Positions 4,343 through 5,558 of a DNA stretch of 5,558 nt are shown piece after piece. How positions within the stretch are numbered: the first letter of the stretch is position 1; each line of letters starts with the position of its first letter. The stretch is from Victivallales bacterium (GTDB lineage Bacteria; Verrucomicrobiota; Lentisphaeria; Oligosphaerales; Oligosphaeraceae). Below the pieces are notes generated by a model that did not search any database, had not been told where the DNA came from, and saw only the letters and a program-made list of their open reading frames with translations. Location: assembly GCA_900769285.1 (NCBI GenBank), contig CAAGGB010000224.1, positions 1 through 5,558 on the forward strand. Reading direction: 5' to 3'. The position numbers were made by a program, and so were the translations under genes.

Positions 4343-5045
4343 GGTATTCGACTGGGCAAAGGAGGTCGCTCCGAAGGTGCGCGACTATGTGGGCTACGCC
4401 TTCGAGCGGAACTTCGGGCAGATGGCGGCGGCGCTGGCCGAGGCCGAGGCGCTGGAGCCCGGCGTGGCGCTGCCCGTCACGCTGAAGGCGAAGCTAGGGC
4501 CGGGCAGACGCTTCAGCATCGAGGCGCTCACCTGGGACGTCAGGTCGCGCCGGTCCGACAAGGACTTCTGGGAGCTCGACCTGGACACCAGGCGCCCGAC
4601 GCTTCCCGGCCTCGACGAGGCCATCGCCGAGGCCGAGGCCGAGGAGAGGGCCCACAAGGGCGCCGACTGGAGAAGCCGCCTTCGCCAGCGCCAGGACAGC
4701 ATCCTGGAGCGGATGGCGACGGTGCAGCGCAGGAAGGTCGCCGTCCACCCGAGGGGCGACGGCAAGGTGCTGGAGGTGACGGACAACGGCGACAGACACC
4801 TCGCCGCCGTCCCCGACGTCGAGGAGGCCCTCGCCGTCATCGACGAGCATGGCGGCGCCATCGCTGCGCGTGAGCGCCCGGACGGCCTGCTGGAGCTTCT
4901 GCCCCACAGCCGCGAGATCATCCGGGGCGAGGTCGGCACCGTGATAGTCTGCAACACCCAGGCCGCCGCCGAGAGCTTCCTGGGCCAGTACAACGACGCC
5001 TGGCCCGTCATTCAGGACATCGAGGAGGAACGCCATGAAGCCTGA
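4329..5045 (+). CDS. Phage protein of unknown function, 238 residues
   Basis: I do not recognise this family. Residues 1-75 hold a helical start (FDWAKEVAPKVRDY), an acidic Ala/Glu helix, then a beta-rich stretch (PVTLKAKLGPGRRFSIEALT) ending in RRPTLPGL. That form, VTLKxK followed by a basic strand and then an acidic strand, resembles small phage early proteins of unknown function; this is an impression only. About 95-135 is a charged likely coiled coil (EAIAEAEAEERAHKG, RLRQRQDSILERMATVQRRK). About 140-238 looks like a separate alpha/beta domain, including VTDNGDRHLAAVPDVEEALA and GTVIVCNTQAAAESF, with an acidic tail. It is the fourth gene of the operon, overlapping both neighbours. It may be an early or DNA-metabolism protein; there is no direct evidence. 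Confidence 0.8.
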   Translation: MDASKVFDWAKEVAPKVRDYVGYAFERNFGQMAAALAEAEALEPGVALPVTLKAKLGPGRRFSIEALTWDVRSRRSDKDFWELDLDTRRPTLPGLDEAIAEAEAEERAHKGADWRSRLRQRQDSILERMATVQRRKVAVHPRGDGKVLEVTDNGDRHLAAVPDVEEALAVIDEHGGAIAARERPDGLLELLPHSREIIRGEVGTVIVCNTQAAAESFLGQYNDAWPVIQDIEEERHEA

Positions 5046-5558
5046 CACCGACCCATACCGCATCCTGCGCCGCTTCCAGGACTGGCGTCTCGGACTCGAC
5101 TCCCGCCCGCTGGCGGAGGCGGGGCTCCACGTCCGCCTCGTCTCCGAGGCCATCGACGCCATCCTCGCCGAGCATGGCCTGGCGCACCCGCTCACCGTCT
5201 GCCGCGACTGCGAGCACTACAACGAGGACACCGGACGCTGCGAAAGCGAGGAGGACTGCCGCATGTTTGACAAGATCCCCACGGACAAGCTGCTGCCGCT
5301 GGTGGACGTCGCCCGCGCCGTCGCCGAGTCGCTGCCCTACGGCGATGACCGCGTCGATACGCGGCGCATCGCCTGGCTGATGAAGCGCGAGTGGCTCCGC
5401 CGCCAGGAGAAGGACGCCGCCCTGCGGCGCGAGCGTCGCCGTCAGCTCGCCGAGGAACGCGCCAAAAAGGCCGACGAGCTCCCGCTCTTCGACTTCCGCG
5501 CCGGCAGGCCCTTCGACTGCCACGGCTGGGGCTACCACGGCGAGAAGGACGAGCCGCA
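5035..5558 (+). CDS. Cysteine-cluster protein of unknown function (runs off right edge)
   Basis: At least 174 residues with no stop before the window end. AGGAGG (5023-5028) lies 6 bases before the ATG, which overlaps the preceding gene by 11 bp. The N-terminal half is helical. Four cysteines, C56-x2-C59-x9-C69-x5-C75, in a segment beginning VCRDCEHYNEDTGRC, would suit a zinc or iron-sulfur site. About 115-160 is a very charged Arg/Glu-rich helix (REWLRRQEKDAALRRERRRQ). A later FDCHGWGYHG segment adds a Cys and two His. It could be a nucleic-acid-binding early protein or a regulator, but no family is recognised. The frame is supported by the RBS, the coupled overlap and high GC at third codon positions. 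Confidence 0.75.
   Translation, partial: MKPDTDPYRILRRFQDWRLGLDSRPLAEAGLHVRLVSEAIDAILAEHGLAHPLTVCRDCEHYNEDTGRCESEEDCRMFDKIPTDKLLPLVDVARAVAESLPYGDDRVDTRRIAWLMKREWLRRQEKDAALRRERRRQLAEERAKKADELPLFDFRAGRPFDCHGWGYHGEKDEP

Noticed and set aside
4494..5195. A 233-codon open frame on the minus strand
   Set aside because: It is antisense to two overlapping plus-strand genes that have strong RBSs. It spans their junction and has a low-complexity translation, so it is a GC-bias shadow.
5008..5538. A 176-codon minus-strand frame at the right edge
   Set aside because: It is antisense to the cysteine-cluster gene, which has an RBS, coupled overlap and plausible folding segments. The antisense product is Val/Ala/Gly-rich with no motif.

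Overview
The window looks like part of a tailed, probably temperate, double-stranded DNA phage or prophage. The main evidence is a lambda-type terminase pair (Nu1-like small subunit and GpA-like large subunit) beside an immunity-like region: a helix-turn-helix repressor diverging from a ribbon-helix-helix protein and a BRO-N antirepressor-like protein. Genes are mostly GC-rich and use strong AGGAGG-type ribosome binding sites, which points to a high-GC bacterial host. No gene fixes the host taxon; a Desulfovibrio-like or similar host is only a guess. The first 19 bases match the end of the Illumina TruSeq Read 1 adapter, so the left edge is a sequencing or assembly artefact and the window probably begins at a metagenomic contig end.

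Layout. 1-19: adapter. 20-1903, minus: terminase large subunit, 628 visible residues, open at the left edge. 1866-2414, minus: terminase small subunit, overlapping the large subunit gene by 38 bp. 2415-2876: a 462-bp stretch without a convincing gene. Its terminase-proximal half has GC-rich dyads and G runs in the position where lambdoid phages carry cos. Its repressor-proximal half holds a Pu/Py alternating tract and three hairpins, the largest of which is followed by a T tract on the minus strand and looks like the repressor terminator. 2877-3281, minus: small HTH repressor without a peptidase domain. 3282-3402: AT-rich divergent control region. 3403-5558, plus: a tight run of five overlapping or nearly abutting genes, namely an RHH (Arc-like) protein, a BRO-N antirepressor-like protein, a 49-residue membrane protein, a 238-residue unknown, and a protein with four clustered cysteines that runs off the right edge.

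How the parts may work together (inference). The HTH protein probably keeps the plus-strand operon silent from a shared control region in which one dyad contains both opposing candidate -35 elements. The RHH and BRO-N pair resembles, in order and protein class, the arc-ant operon of phage P22 immI, where an RHH protein limits expression of an antirepressor. Two dyads placed at the RBS/start of the RHH gene and just ahead of the BRO RBS suggest a further layer of operator or RNA-level control. The terminase pair faces away, separated by the terminator and the candidate packaging site.
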